Shown one piece after another: positions 7,962 through 15,793 of a stretch of DNA of 35,979 bases. A program made the position numbers and the translations under genes. Location of the stretch: assembly GCA_020247085.1 (NCBI GenBank), contig JADCJJ010000455.1, positions 1 to 35,979 on the forward strand, given 5' to 3'. The notes under the pieces are model-generated. The model was not told the DNA's origin and made no database searches. It was given only the letters and a program-made list of their open reading frames with translations. Origin of the DNA: Myxococcaceae bacterium (GTDB lineage: Bacteria > Myxococcota > Myxococcia > Myxococcales > Myxococcaceae). How positions within the stretch are numbered: position 1 is the stretch's first letter; every line of letters begins with the position of its first letter.

Positions 7962-7986
7962 GGGCGCATGGTCGCCCATGACGCCC
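7962..7986 (-). promoter_or_regulatory. GNRA-capped hairpin abutting the PEGA gene start
   Basis: In the - strand RNA, GGGCG-U-CAUGG-GCGA-CCAUG-CGCCC folds into two 5-bp helices separated by a single bulged U and closed by a GCGA (GNRA) tetraloop. It fills most of the 33-bp gap between the CDF stop (7993) and the PEGA ATG (7959), ending 2 nt before the ATG. No U-run follows, so an intrinsic terminator is unlikely. It may act on translation or RNA processing. Confidence 0.4.
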
Positions 7987-7992
7987 GGTGAC

Positions 7993-8913
7993 TCAATCAT
8001 CGTCGTCGGGCTCGACGAACAACCAGCGAATGTCAGAGACCCTGGCGTGAATGGCCTTCTCGAAGGCGTCGATGGCCTCGACCACGCCCTTCGTGTCGAG
8101 CCCATCGACGAGGTGCACCTTGCAGGCGACCATCACCTCGCCAGGCCCCTGCTGCACGGTGAGCACGCGGATGAGGCGCTTGATGGCCGGCTGGGTCTTC
8201 GCCACCGCCTCGATGGCCGTCTCGATGGTGGGGTCGGCGCGCTCGCCCAGCAGCAGCGACATCACCTCTCGGCCGAGGAAGATGGCGACGGCGATGAGCA
8301 CCAGCCCGATGAGCAGCGAGCCGACGGCGTCCCACCGGGCGTCGCCGGTCTGCACCGCCAGCAGCAGCGAGGCGAGCGCGACGACCAGGCCCAGCACCGC
8401 GGCGGAGTTCTCGCCGAAGAGCACCACCAGGTCCGAGTCCTTCGTGTCGCGCAGGTAGCGGAGCAGCGGCACCTCGCCGCGGCGCTTCTTCATCTCGACC
8501 AGGTTGCCCCAGGTGGCCCAACCCTCGAGGAGCAGCGAGAACCCGAGGATGCCCACGGCCCAGCCGATGTGGTCGACCGGCTCTGGGTGCTGCAGCTTGT
8601 GCACGCCCTCGTAGACCGAGAACACCCCGCCGCCCGAGAACAGCAGCAGCGCCACGATGAAGCTCCAGAAGTAGACGCTGCGCCCGTAGCCCAGCGGGTA
8701 CTTCTCGTCGGGCGGCTTCTTCGCCCGGGTCACGCCGACGAGCAGCAGCACCTGGTTGACGCAGTCGGCGCTCGAGTGAATGGCCTCGGCGAGCATCGCG
8801 CCCGAGCCAGTGAAGACCGCCGCGAAGCCCTTGGCGATCGCGATGCTGACGTTGACCGCCAGCGACTTGAGGATCTCTTTGGTGTCTCCCGCCACGGCAG
8901 CGGGACGTAGCAC
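7993..8913 (-). CDS. Cation diffusion facilitator (CDF) family transporter, ZnT9-like
   Basis: 306-residue inner-membrane transporter of the CDF family, which exports divalent metals (Zn, Fe, Mn, Co) by proton antiport. Hydrophobic segments occur near 15-35, 50-62, 80-102, 115-133, 170-188 and 195-215, with a cytosolic C-terminal domain after about 220. The TM2 metal site is visible as HSSAD (His46, Asp50). The TM5 position that is usually Glu-Asp or His-Asp reads GENSAAVLG, so Asn169 replaces the expected Asp. The sequence is closest in style to ZnT9-type members (LGYGR, EGWATW). The tail ends in four Asp. Start GTG 8913 has no obvious ribosome site, and a GTG 18 nt downstream is an alternative. 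Metal specificity cannot be read. Confidence 0.88.
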   Translation of the reverse strand: MLRPAAVAGDTKEILKSLAVNVSIAIAKGFAAVFTGSGAMLAEAIHSSADCVNQVLLLVGVTRAKKPPDEKYPLGYGRSVYFWSFIVALLLFSGGGVFSVYEGVHKLQHPEPVDHIGWAVGILGFSLLLEGWATWGNLVEMKKRRGEVPLLRYLRDTKDSDLVVLFGENSAAVLGLVVALASLLLAVQTGDARWDAVGSLLIGLVLIAVAIFLGREVMSLLLGERADPTIETAIEAVAKTQPAIKRLIRVLTVQQGPGEVMVACKVHLVDGLDTKGVVEAIDAFEKAIHARVSDIRWLFVEPDDDD

Positions 8914-8952
8914 GCCGCGGGTGATTGCGGTGGGCGCGCCGCGGCCCCGCGC

Positions 8953-10257
8953 TCACGGCGCCCGGGCGGTGCTCTTCCCGGCGCTCACGGCGGCGCCATT
9001 CAGGTAGTTGAGGGCCACCTTCAGCTGGTAGTCGGTCAGCTTCTCGGTCACCTCCCAGGCCTTCAGGTTCTCGGGCAGGGACGGCTTGAGGCTGGCCAGC
9101 TCGGGACCGTCGCCCTCGCCGCGGAAGTGCCGCTTGAGGTCCTTCTCGCGCACCGACTCGGTCTTCGTCAGCACCCCCTCCGACTCGCCCACGAGGAAGT
9201 CCGGCAGAATGCCGCGCTCCTGAATGCTCCGCCCAGACGGCGTGTAGTACCGCGCGATGGTCAGCTTCAGGCCCGAGCCGTCCTCCATCTCGATGACCGT
9301 CTGCACCGAGCCCTTGCCGAACGTCGGCACGCCCATCAGCACCGCGCGCTTGTGGTCCTGCAGGGCCCCGGCGACGATCTCGCTCGCCGACGCCGAGCCC
9401 GCGTTCACCAGCACCACGATGGGGTACGGCTTCTCGGTGTCGCGCTCCTTCGCGCGCTCCTCGGTCACCTGCGCCCCGTCGCGGCCTCGCGTCGAGACGA
9501 TGAGCTGGCCCCCTGGCAGGAACCGGTCGGCGATGGCCACCGCCTGGTCGAGCAGCCCGCCTGGGTTGTTCCGCAGGTCGATCACCAGGGCGCGCAGCTC
9601 CTTGCCGCCGTTCTGCCCGCGCAGCTTCTCGAGCTCCTTGAAGAGCGAAGCGTCGGTGCGCTCCTGGAAGTTCTTCACCTTCACGTACCCGATGCCGCCG
9701 AAGAGCGCGCTCTCGACCGAGGCGATGCGAATGTGGTCGCGGATGATGGCGAACTCGCGCGGCGCCGCGAAGCCCTCGCGCATGATGGTGAGCAGCACCT
9801 TCTTGCCTGCCGGCCCCCGCATCTTCTGGATGGCGCGTGTCAGCTCCATCGAGCGCGTCGGCTCGTCGTCGATCTTCAGCAACTGGTCGCCCGGCTTGAT
9901 GCCCGCGCGCTGCGCCGGCGTGTCGTCGACGGGCGCCACCACCACGATGGAGTCGTTGCGCCGGGCGATCTCGATGCCCAGGCCACCGAACTCGCCCGAG
10001 GTGTCGATCTTCATCTCCTTGAAGACGTCGGGCGGCATGTAGACGGTGTGCGGGTCGAGCGTCTCGAGCATGCCCTTGATGGCGCCCTGCATGAGCTGCT
10101 GCTCGTCAACCGTCTCGACGTAGTTGTTCTGCACGTACGACAGCACCCGGGCGAAGAGCTCGAGCTGCCGGTAGGTCGCCTCGGCCTTCGGAACCGGAGG
10201 CCCGGCCAGCGCCGCAGCGCTCCACGCGAGACCCAACGCCACCACGAAGCGACCCAT
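8953..10257 (-). CDS. ctpA: CtpA-type carboxyl-terminal processing protease (S41A)
   Basis: 434-residue periplasmic serine protease of family S41. Signal peptide 1-19 (cleavage after ALA), helical N-domain with DPHTVYMPP, PDZ domain about 88-165 (GLGIEI, GIKPGDQLLKI), and a catalytic core containing IDLRNNPGG. Catalytic Ser290 (NAGSASASEI) and Lys315 (TFGKGSVQ) are 25 residues apart, as in characterised CtpA proteins. A C-terminal extension of about 80 residues follows the core. These proteases trim or degrade periplasmic and outer-membrane-associated proteins, often with a TPR or lipoprotein adaptor. Downstream CDF follows after 39 bp. Start ATG 10257 gives a good signal peptide. Confidence 0.95.
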   Translation of the reverse strand: MGRFVVALGLAWSAAALAGPPVPKAEATYRQLELFARVLSYVQNNYVETVDEQQLMQGAIKGMLETLDPHTVYMPPDVFKEMKIDTSGEFGGLGIEIARRNDSIVVVAPVDDTPAQRAGIKPGDQLLKIDDEPTRSMELTRAIQKMRGPAGKKVLLTIMREGFAAPREFAIIRDHIRIASVESALFGGIGYVKVKNFQERTDASLFKELEKLRGQNGGKELRALVIDLRNNPGGLLDQAVAIADRFLPGGQLIVSTRGRDGAQVTEERAKERDTEKPYPIVVLVNAGSASASEIVAGALQDHKRAVLMGVPTFGKGSVQTVIEMEDGSGLKLTIARYYTPSGRSIQERGILPDFLVGESEGVLTKTESVREKDLKRHFRGEGDGPELASLKPSLPENLKAWEVTEKLTDYQLKVALNYLNGAAVSAGKSTARAP

Positions 10258-10322
10258 GGCGCGCAAGCCTAGCCTCAAACCCGCGCCCAGTTCGCCGCCA
10301 CGCCCCGCCCGCACCGCGCCGC

Positions 10323-11186
10323 TCACCCCGCCAGCCCCTTCGCCCGCGCGAAGTCGACCACCTTGCGCACCAGCGGCCGGGGGTTCTCCATCTGGGGCAT
10401 GTGGCCGAAGCCCTCGACCTCGTGCACCTCGGCGTGGCCCGGCAGGTGCTCCCGGAAGTACGCGAGGCCCTCGGGAGGCAGCAGCTTCTCGTGGGTGCCC
10501 CAGATGAGCAGCGTCGGCATCGACAGGCCGGCCAGCATCGCCTCGCTCACCGAGTCCTCGGGTCGCACCTCGCGGATGAGGCTGCGCACGGTGGGGTTCT
10601 CGTAGAGCTTCTGCATCTGCCCGGGCAGCAGCAGCAGCGGCAGCGGCGGGCGGGCGAAGAGCCTTCGGGTCATCGCACGCGCCTCGGCGCGGGTGTTCAC
10701 CTCGAAGGACTGCACCAGCGCGCGGAACCGCTCGGGCTCGAGCCTCGCGCCGGCCGGCGAGATGAGCCCCAGGGCGCGCACCGAGGCGGGCGTCTCGTGC
10801 GCCAGGTACAGGCTCATCGCCCCGCCGAGCGAGTTGCCGATGAGGAACACCGGCTCGGCCACCACCTCTTCGAGAAAGGCGCGCACCGTCGCCAGCTGCT
10901 CCCGCCAGGCCAGCGGCCCGCCTGCCGGCGTCGGCGAGAAGCCGTTGCCCGGCACGTCGACGGCCCACACCCGCCGGAAGAACAACGACAGCGGCTTGAT
11001 GGTGCGCCAGTACGCGTTCGCCGAGCTCCCCAGCCCGTGCACCAGGAGGAGCGGCGGCCCCAGCCCCTTCCCCTCGAGCCGGTAGGCGTGCACCTCGTGG
11101 CCGCGCACCCGGCGCACCTCGCTCTCGACTCCCTGCGCCACCAGGAGCCGCCGCATCGTTCGATTCGCCGCCTCGAGCAGGTTCAT
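10323..11186 (-). CDS. Alpha/beta-hydrolase fold protein
   Basis: 287-residue cytosolic alpha/beta hydrolase. LLLVHGLGSS (47-55) supplies the oxyanion hole, GNSLGG gives nucleophile Ser119, and GFGHMP gives His262. The acid position after strand 6 reads WGTHEKLLPP, where Asp is usual; Glu233 may take that role. Overall it resembles C-C hydrolases/esterases of the BphD-MhpC type, but substrate cannot be assigned. GGAGG lies 5 nt before ATG 11186, fixing the start; longer in-frame starts have no support. It heads the - strand series, with ctpA 65 bp downstream, and diverges from the HDOD gene. Confidence 0.85.
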   Translation of the reverse strand: MNLLEAANRTMRRLLVAQGVESEVRRVRGHEVHAYRLEGKGLGPPLLLVHGLGSSANAYWRTIKPLSLFFRRVWAVDVPGNGFSPTPAGGPLAWREQLATVRAFLEEVVAEPVFLIGNSLGGAMSLYLAHETPASVRALGLISPAGARLEPERFRALVQSFEVNTRAEARAMTRRLFARPPLPLLLLPGQMQKLYENPTVRSLIREVRPEDSVSEAMLAGLSMPTLLIWGTHEKLLPPEGLAYFREHLPGHAEVHEVEGFGHMPQMENPRPLVRKVVDFARAKGLAG

Positions 11187-11446
11187 TCCGCCTCCGTCAT
11201 AGCCGTGGCAGGGCCGCGAGGCTCCATCGGGGTGCACAGGCACCCGCCCGTCGGGTCGCCCCGCGCCCCCCGTCAGGCCTCTGTCTCGGCAACCGCCGGC
11301 ATTCCCACCCGGCGGCCGTCCCGGGCCGGCTGGCGTGGGGCTTGCTGCCATCAGGGGGTGCTCCGGCGAAGCGCAGACGGTCGAGGGTGGGGCGGCGGGG
11401 CGTCGAGGCGGGGCGAGCTGCCCCCACGCCGGGAGAGCGCGACGTC
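11187..11446. other. Divergent intergenic region, no gene or confident promoter seen
   Basis: 260 bp separate the divergent hydrolase (-) and HDOD (+) genes and must hold both promoters. I looked for -10/-35 boxes, riboswitch cores and strong hairpins. I found only GC-rich short inverted repeats and nothing I would call. The HDOD frame stays open back to 11342, but no ribosome site supports starting there. Confidence 0.5.
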
Positions 11447-12319
11447 ATGCCGGGGCTAGCCGAGAAGCTGGGCGAGCAGGTGCAGGCCATCCTCTCGCGG
11501 AAGATCGCTGACAACACCCTGGTGCTCCCGTCGCCGCCCGTGGTGGTGACGAAGATTCTCGAACTCGTGCGCGACCCGGCCTTCTCTCCCAAGGACGCGA
11601 CGCCGCTGATGGAGCGCGACACGACGCTCGCCGCGCGCGTGCTGCGCGCCGCCAACTCCGTCGAGCACGGCGGCATGGAGCGCGCCAGCACCCTCGCCCA
11701 GGCCCTCACCCGCCTGGGCGTCGAGCGGCTCAAGTCGCTGCTGGTCGAGATCTCGGCGCACCAGCTCTTCGAGTCGCGTGACGCCCGCATCGGCGCCCTC
11801 ACGCGCGGACTGTGGGAGCACTCCCTCGCCGTGGCCGTGCTGTCGCGCGACACGGCGCAGCGCTGCGGCGTCGCCGACACCGAAGCAGCCTACCTCGCCG
11901 GGCTGCTGCACGACGTCGGCAAGCCGGTGGTGGCCTTCGTGCTGCTCGAGGCCGAGAAGAGCGTCGTCGGCACGCGCACCTCGGAGTGGATCGACCCCGA
12001 CGCCTGGGTCCAGGTGCTGCAGGCGGTGCACCGGCCCATCGGCGTGGCCCTGGCGAACAAGTGGGGCCTGCCCGAGGCCGTCGCCTCGGCCATCGGCGAC
12101 AGCAGCGAGTACCAGACGGCCGAGCGCGTCTCGGTGGGTAACTGCGTGCGCTTCGCCAACGCCCTCGCCAAGCGCGAGGGCCTCTACGTGGGCCAGGTCG
12201 AGCCCGCCGACGTCGACGCGCTGGTGATGGTGGGCCGCTCCCTGCTGGGGCTCGACGACGCCGCGCTCGCGCAGCTCGCGGGCGGGCTCAAGGACCGCGT
12301 CCGCGCCCTGCTGGCCTGA
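11447..12319 (+). CDS. HDOD-domain protein
   Basis: 290-residue signalling protein. The HDOD region spans about 15-215: LPSPPVVVTKILELV, the ANSVEHGG and ALTRLGVERLKSLLV segments, then WEHSLAVAVLSRDTA and an intact HDVGKPVV. Most HDOD proteins have lost HD catalytic residues, but this one retains His plus His-Asp, so phosphohydrolase-like activity cannot be excluded. HDOD proteins act as scaffolds or regulators in two-component, c-di-GMP and motility pathways. I use ATG 11447 with GGGAGAG about 10 nt upstream. It converges on the MinD-like gene with only 4 bp between stops. No receiver or effector domain is attached. Confidence 0.88.
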   Translation: MPGLAEKLGEQVQAILSRKIADNTLVLPSPPVVVTKILELVRDPAFSPKDATPLMERDTTLAARVLRAANSVEHGGMERASTLAQALTRLGVERLKSLLVEISAHQLFESRDARIGALTRGLWEHSLAVAVLSRDTAQRCGVADTEAAYLAGLLHDVGKPVVAFVLLEAEKSVVGTRTSEWIDPDAWVQVLQAVHRPIGVALANKWGLPEAVASAIGDSSEYQTAERVSVGNCVRFANALAKREGLYVGQVEPADVDALVMVGRSLLGLDDAALAQLAGGLKDRVRALLA

Positions 12320-12323
12320 CGGC

Positions 12324-13157
12324 TCACGGCGCTGCCGTCTCGCGCAGCCGCCGCTCCATGCCGATGACCGGGCCGCCGACGTGCTCGAAGGGCCGGGGCT
12401 CCTTGTCGAACAGCTCGACGGCGATGCGCTCGACGGCGCGGGCCGCGGGGCTCGACGGCGTCAGCGTCACCAGCGGCTGCGCGAGGGCGGTGGCCCGCCG
12501 CACGTTTTGATCATCGGGGAGCGAGCCCAGGTACGACAGGCGCGGCGCCGGCAGCGCGCTGGCGAGGCCCTGCAGGCGGCCGAAGGCGAGCTGCCCCTGC
12601 TTCTCCGACCGCGTGCCGTTCACCACCACGTCGACGGCCCGCACGGCCAGCTCGGCGTGGAGCGTCTGCGCCAGCGTCGCGGCGTCGGCCAGGCTGGTCG
12701 GCTCGGGCATGGCGACGAGCACCACCCGCTCCGCCGAGGCCGCCGCCACCAGCGCGTCCCGGTGGAGCCCCGGCGGGCAGTCGATGAGGATGACGTCGAA
12801 CTGCTCCGCCAGCGCGTCCCACACGTCGCGCATCAGCACCTGCTCGCGCTCCCCCAGGAAGGTGAGCGCCCGTTCACCGCTGGCCGCCGGCAGAATCGCC
12901 AGGCCCTGCGGCGTCTGCAGCAGCGCCTCGTCCAGGCTCGCCCCGCCGAGCACGTGGCCGACGTGCGACGAAGGCTCGAGGCCGAACAGCACGTGCACGC
13001 TCGCCAGACCCGCGTCGGCGTCGATGACGACGCAGCGCAGGCCCCGCTTCGCCGCGAGCACCCCGAGGTTGGCGACGAGGTGCGACTTCCCCACCCCGCC
13101 CTTCCCGCCCGTCACACTGATGACCCGCAGCGTCGCCACGGGCACAGCGCTTTGCAA
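12324..13157 (-). CDS. MinD/FlhG-family P-loop ATPase (orphan ParA-like)
   Basis: 277-residue ATPase of the deviant-Walker-A SIMIBI class. The P-loop GGKGGVGKS is at 17-25, switch-like DADAGLASVHVLFGL follows (the D-x-D-x-G-L-x-x-x form of MinD/FlhG), and Walker B is VILIDCPPG. These proteins use ATP-driven dimerisation and membrane binding to position cell-division, flagellar or pilus machinery. The usual MinC/MinE or FlhF partners are not in the window. A C-terminal GMERRLRET segment might be a membrane-targeting helix but is weak. The start is uncertain: TTG 13157, or in-frame GTGs 12 and 18 nt later; none has a clear ribosome site. It is the last gene of a trio with an ASH lipoprotein and a TPR protein. 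Confidence 0.88.
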   Translation of the reverse strand: MQSAVPVATLRVISVTGGKGGVGKSHLVANLGVLAAKRGLRCVVIDADAGLASVHVLFGLEPSSHVGHVLGGASLDEALLQTPQGLAILPAASGERALTFLGEREQVLMRDVWDALAEQFDVILIDCPPGLHRDALVAAASAERVVLVAMPEPTSLADAATLAQTLHAELAVRAVDVVVNGTRSEKQGQLAFGRLQGLASALPAPRLSYLGSLPDDQNVRRATALAQPLVTLTPSSPAARAVERIAVELFDKEPRPFEHVGGPVIGMERRLRETAAP

Positions 13158-13168
13158 TTCTGCGACCG

Positions 13169-13603
13169 TCAGGGCCGGCCGGTGCCGTTCAGCGAAAGCC
13201 GCGCACGCCCGGAGACGGCGTTCGTCTCGAAGACCAACGTGCCGGCGTACGCACCTTCTCGCACTGGGGCGAAGGTGACCCGGAAGGTGCGGGTGACTCC
13301 CACGGCGACGCTGCCGGTGCCGCCGACGACGAAGAAGGCGCCAGAGTCGCCGCTGGCGGTCTCGAGCTTGACGCCGGTGATGTCGAGGGTGTCGAGGCCG
13401 GTGTTGACGGCCTGCAGCGTGAGCGCGGCCGTCTCGCCGGTCTTCACCTCACCGAAAGCGTGGGCGACCTCGAAGCCGGGCATGCCGCCGTCGGGCACGC
13501 CGAGGCGCAACTCACCCCGGTTCGTCATCTGCACGCCCGGCTCAGGCCGCTCGCACGCGAGCGCCGCCACGACGAGGACCATCACCACCAGCAAGCGCTT
13601 CAT
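13169..13603 (-). CDS. Lipoprotein with ASH/HYDIN-type (choice-of-anchor D) Ig-like domain
   Basis: 144-residue predicted lipoprotein. Signal peptide 1-18 with lipobox AALAC, then an Asp/Gly linker and one Ig-like domain of the ASH/SPD-2/HYDIN class (about 40-142). Typical segments are FGEVKTGETAALTLQAVNTG, a middle LDITGVKL strand and TRTFRVTFAPVREGAYAGTLVF. In bacteria these domains are extracytoplasmic and thought to bind proteins or polysaccharides. Its ATG overlaps the TPR gene's TGA by 4 nt, and the MinD-like gene begins 11 bp after its stop, so all three are likely one transcript. Confidence 0.85.
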   Translation of the reverse strand: MKRLLVVMVLVVAALACERPEPGVQMTNRGELRLGVPDGGMPGFEVAHAFGEVKTGETAALTLQAVNTGLDTLDITGVKLETASGDSGAFFVVGGTGSVAVGVTRTFRVTFAPVREGAYAGTLVFETNAVSGRARLSLNGTGRP

Positions 13604-14733
13604 CGTTTCGCCTCCACCTTCGCAGCGTACTCCGGCACCGACTCGGCCAACCGCCGCCAGAGGGCCCTGGCGCCCTCGACGTCGCCCTTCGCCTTGAGCC
13701 GGTCGCCGAGCGCGTCCACGGCCTCGGGGGCCTGGGTGGCCACCCGCCAGACGTTGTCGGCCATGGGCTTGCCCAGCTTGACGAGCGACCAGGCCATGGC
13801 GGCGCGCAGGCGCGGGTTGTCGGGCTGGTACGGCATCACCTGCTTGAAGCCATCGAGCGCCTCCTGGTACCGGCCCTTCGCGAGCGCCTCCTCGCCGTCT
13901 TCGATGAGGCGGGCATGGCGCGCGTCGGCCTCGGCGCTCTTCGGCGCGCTCTGGAAGGCCGCGATGGTGGCCGGGTCGAGCGCCGGCATGCCAGCGGTGG
14001 GCGAGGGCTCGGCGGTGGCGACCGGCGCCAGCTTCGACAGCCCCCCCGCCTCGAGGCCGGCCCTCGCGCGGTCTCGCAGCGCCTTCGCACTCCGGGCCTT
14101 CGGCGACGCGGGGGCGAGCATCAGGAACCGGTCGAGGTCGGCCAGGCCTACCTCCAGGGCCTTCACGTCGTCGGGCCCCTCGTCGATGGTGAGCGCGCCG
14201 CGCGCGTACAGCGCCTCGGGCACGTCGTCGAAGGTGGCCACCACCGCGTCGTACGCGGCGCGGGCGCCTGCGCGGTCGGCCGCGAGAAACCTCAGGTGCC
14301 CGTCGAGCAGCATCACCTCTGGCACGCCGGAGAGCGCCTTGCGGGCGCAGGCGACGGCCCCGGCGGTGTCCTTGGCGCGCGCCAGCGCCTGCGCCGCCGC
14401 GAGCGCGCTCGAGAGGCTCTCGTCGGTCCCTGGCACGGGCGCGCACGGCGGGGCGGACACGGGAGCGCGGGCCTTGAGCTTCGCGCGCTGCGCTCCGTAG
14501 AACTCGAGGGCCGGCCGGGCGGTGGTGAGCGCCTCGGCGGCGTAGGCGCGGGCGTCGGCGAGCCGGCCCTGGCCGAAGTAGAGGCGCGTGAGGGACGCCG
14601 AGATCTCGAACGGCTTGGCGCGCTGCTGGAGCCCCGGCGTCGTGTCGAGCTTCTTGAGCAAATCCTCGGCCGAGGGGGCGCCGCCCGGAGCCTGGGCGAG
14701 GGACAGCGAGAGCGCGAACGACCAGACCGACAT
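13600..14733 (-). CDS. Exported TPR-repeat protein
   Basis: 377-residue helical protein. The first 14 residues form a short hydrophobic signal-like segment ending ALAQ-style (SLAQA). The rest is alpha-helical, with TPR-like pairs near 45-75 (LYFGQGRLADARAYAAEAL), 115-150, 150-185 and 275-320 (EEALAKGRYQEALDGFKQVMPYQPDNPRL), and a Pro-rich break near 240. A GAGGG ribosome site lies close to ATG 14733. It is the first gene of a trio with an ASH lipoprotein and a MinD-like ATPase. A periplasmic scaffold is likely; its partner is unknown. Confidence 0.8.
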   Translation of the reverse strand: MSVWSFALSLSLAQAPGGAPSAEDLLKKLDTTPGLQQRAKPFEISASLTRLYFGQGRLADARAYAAEALTTARPALEFYGAQRAKLKARAPVSAPPCAPVPGTDESLSSALAAAQALARAKDTAGAVACARKALSGVPEVMLLDGHLRFLAADRAGARAAYDAVVATFDDVPEALYARGALTIDEGPDDVKALEVGLADLDRFLMLAPASPKARSAKALRDRARAGLEAGGLSKLAPVATAEPSPTAGMPALDPATIAAFQSAPKSAEADARHARLIEDGEEALAKGRYQEALDGFKQVMPYQPDNPRLRAAMAWSLVKLGKPMADNVWRVATQAPEAVDALGDRLKAKGDVEGARALWRRLAESVPEYAAKVEAKR

Positions 14734-14781
14734 GCGGCCCTCGTTATGACCGGTCGGAACGAGGGCTTCAACCCGTTCTCG

Positions 14782-15105
14782 TCAGCGGACCGACGGCCGG
14801 GCGGCGCACCGGCCGGCGCCGCAGAAGGCCTCGTACTGCACGCACGGCGCGCACGCCGGCCTCGGCCCCAGGCGCGGCGGGCAGGCGCTCCTCAGGGCGG
14901 CAGCGTCGCGGTTGAAGCGAGCCTGCTCCGTGGCCGAGATGGCGGCCGACGCGCACCCGGCGCAGGCGCTGCACTGGTCCCCCGGCGCCACGGCGACGCA
15001 GTCGGCGTCGACCGCGCAGCGCTGCGAGTAGCTCGACGTGTCGATGACGGTTGACCCGCAGGCCGTCGACAGGAACATGAGGGCGGTGACGTGAACCAGG
15101 CGCAT
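14782..15105 (-). CDS. Small cysteine-rich lipoprotein
   Basis: 107-residue predicted lipoprotein: signal peptide with lipobox STAC (Cys16), then a domain with about ten further Cys, in the spaced pattern CAVDADC, CSACAGC, CAPC and FCGAGRC. This resembles the many small Cys-rich secreted lipoproteins of myxobacteria, where disulfides stabilise a compact fold. No catalytic motif is visible. It is divergent from the DUF1439 gene and lies 48 bp downstream of the TPR operon's start on the same strand, so it need not be in that operon. Confidence 0.75.
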   Translation of the reverse strand: MRLVHVTALMFLSTACGSTVIDTSSYSQRCAVDADCVAVAPGDQCSACAGCASAAISATEQARFNRDAAALRSACPPRLGPRPACAPCVQYEAFCGAGRCAARPSVR

Positions 15106-15236
15106 GCGCCTGCCTCAAGCACGCCGCGTACCGGCAGCATCGAGACGGAAATCGACCGGTTGGCGCCGACGTCGCCACGGAATTCCGAGGGCGTCGCGCG
15201 CGTGCAGCCAGGCGCGCCTGTGGTACTGCACGGCCG

Positions 15237-15767
15237 ATGACGCGACCCCACCCCTTCGCCCTCATCGCGCCACTGGTGACCTGCGCGCTGGCGCTCGGGG
15301 GCTGCGCCGCCCCCGGCCGGCTCAACGTGGCGCTCGGCGCGGAGCAGCTCGAGCGCGAGTTGTCGAAGGGCTTCCCGGTGAAGCGCGAGGCGAGCGTGCT
15401 GTTCCTCGAGCTCGCCGACCCGAAGGTGCGCCTCGAGGCCGGCTCGGACAAGGTCGGGCTGACGCTGCGCGCCTCGCTCGGAATCGCGGTGCTGCGGCTC
15501 GAGGGGCTGCTGACCGTTCGCGGGCGCGTGCGCTACCAGAGCGAGCAGGGCGTGTTCTTCCTCGACGCCCCCGAGGTGGTGTCCCTCGAGGTGCCAGGCC
15601 TGCCCGCGGCGAAGCAGGAGCAGGTCTTCGGGCTGGTGACCGACGTGACGCAGCTCTTCCTGCCGACGGTGCCGATCTACCGCGTGCCGCAGCGCAGCTC
15701 GGCCCGGCTGCTGCTGAAGGCGGTGCGGGTCGAGCAGGGCAGGCTCATCGCCGAGCTCGGCCTCTGA
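15237..15767 (+). CDS. YceB-like DUF1439 lipoprotein
   Basis: 176-residue predicted lipoprotein with lipobox LGGC (Cys23) and a DUF1439-like domain: ERELSKGFPV, a FLELADPKVRL strand, LTVRGRVRYQSEQGVFFLDAPEV and a C-terminal VPIYRV/LLKAVRVEQGRL pair. The family includes E. coli YceB and is thought to have a TULIP/SMP-like lipid-binding tube, so a role in envelope lipid handling is plausible but unproven. The start at ATG 15237 gives a good lipoprotein signal. It converges on tyrS with 26 bp between the stops. Confidence 0.8.
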   Translation: MTRPHPFALIAPLVTCALALGGCAAPGRLNVALGAEQLERELSKGFPVKREASVLFLELADPKVRLEAGSDKVGLTLRASLGIAVLRLEGLLTVRGRVRYQSEQGVFFLDAPEVVSLEVPGLPAAKQEQVFGLVTDVTQLFLPTVPIYRVPQRSSARLLLKAVRVEQGRLIAELGL

Positions 15768-15793
15768 CGGGGGCCCCTCGCCCGGGCAGCGCC

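Noticed and set aside
11187-11446. Cobalamin or c-di-GMP riboswitch between hydrolase and HDOD genes
   Set aside because: A GGTGC...GCCAC-like pair was noticed on the - strand, but the conserved cores and helices could not be assembled.
11342-11446. HDOD protein starting at 11342
   Set aside because: Residues before 11447 are basic and low complexity, whereas ATG 11447 has GGGAGAG upstream.
13169-14446. Single 425-residue protein joining the ASH lipoprotein with an upstream - strand frame
   Set aside because: The upstream part is an out-of-frame shadow of the TPR gene. The lipoprotein has its own ATG, signal peptide and lipobox at 13603.
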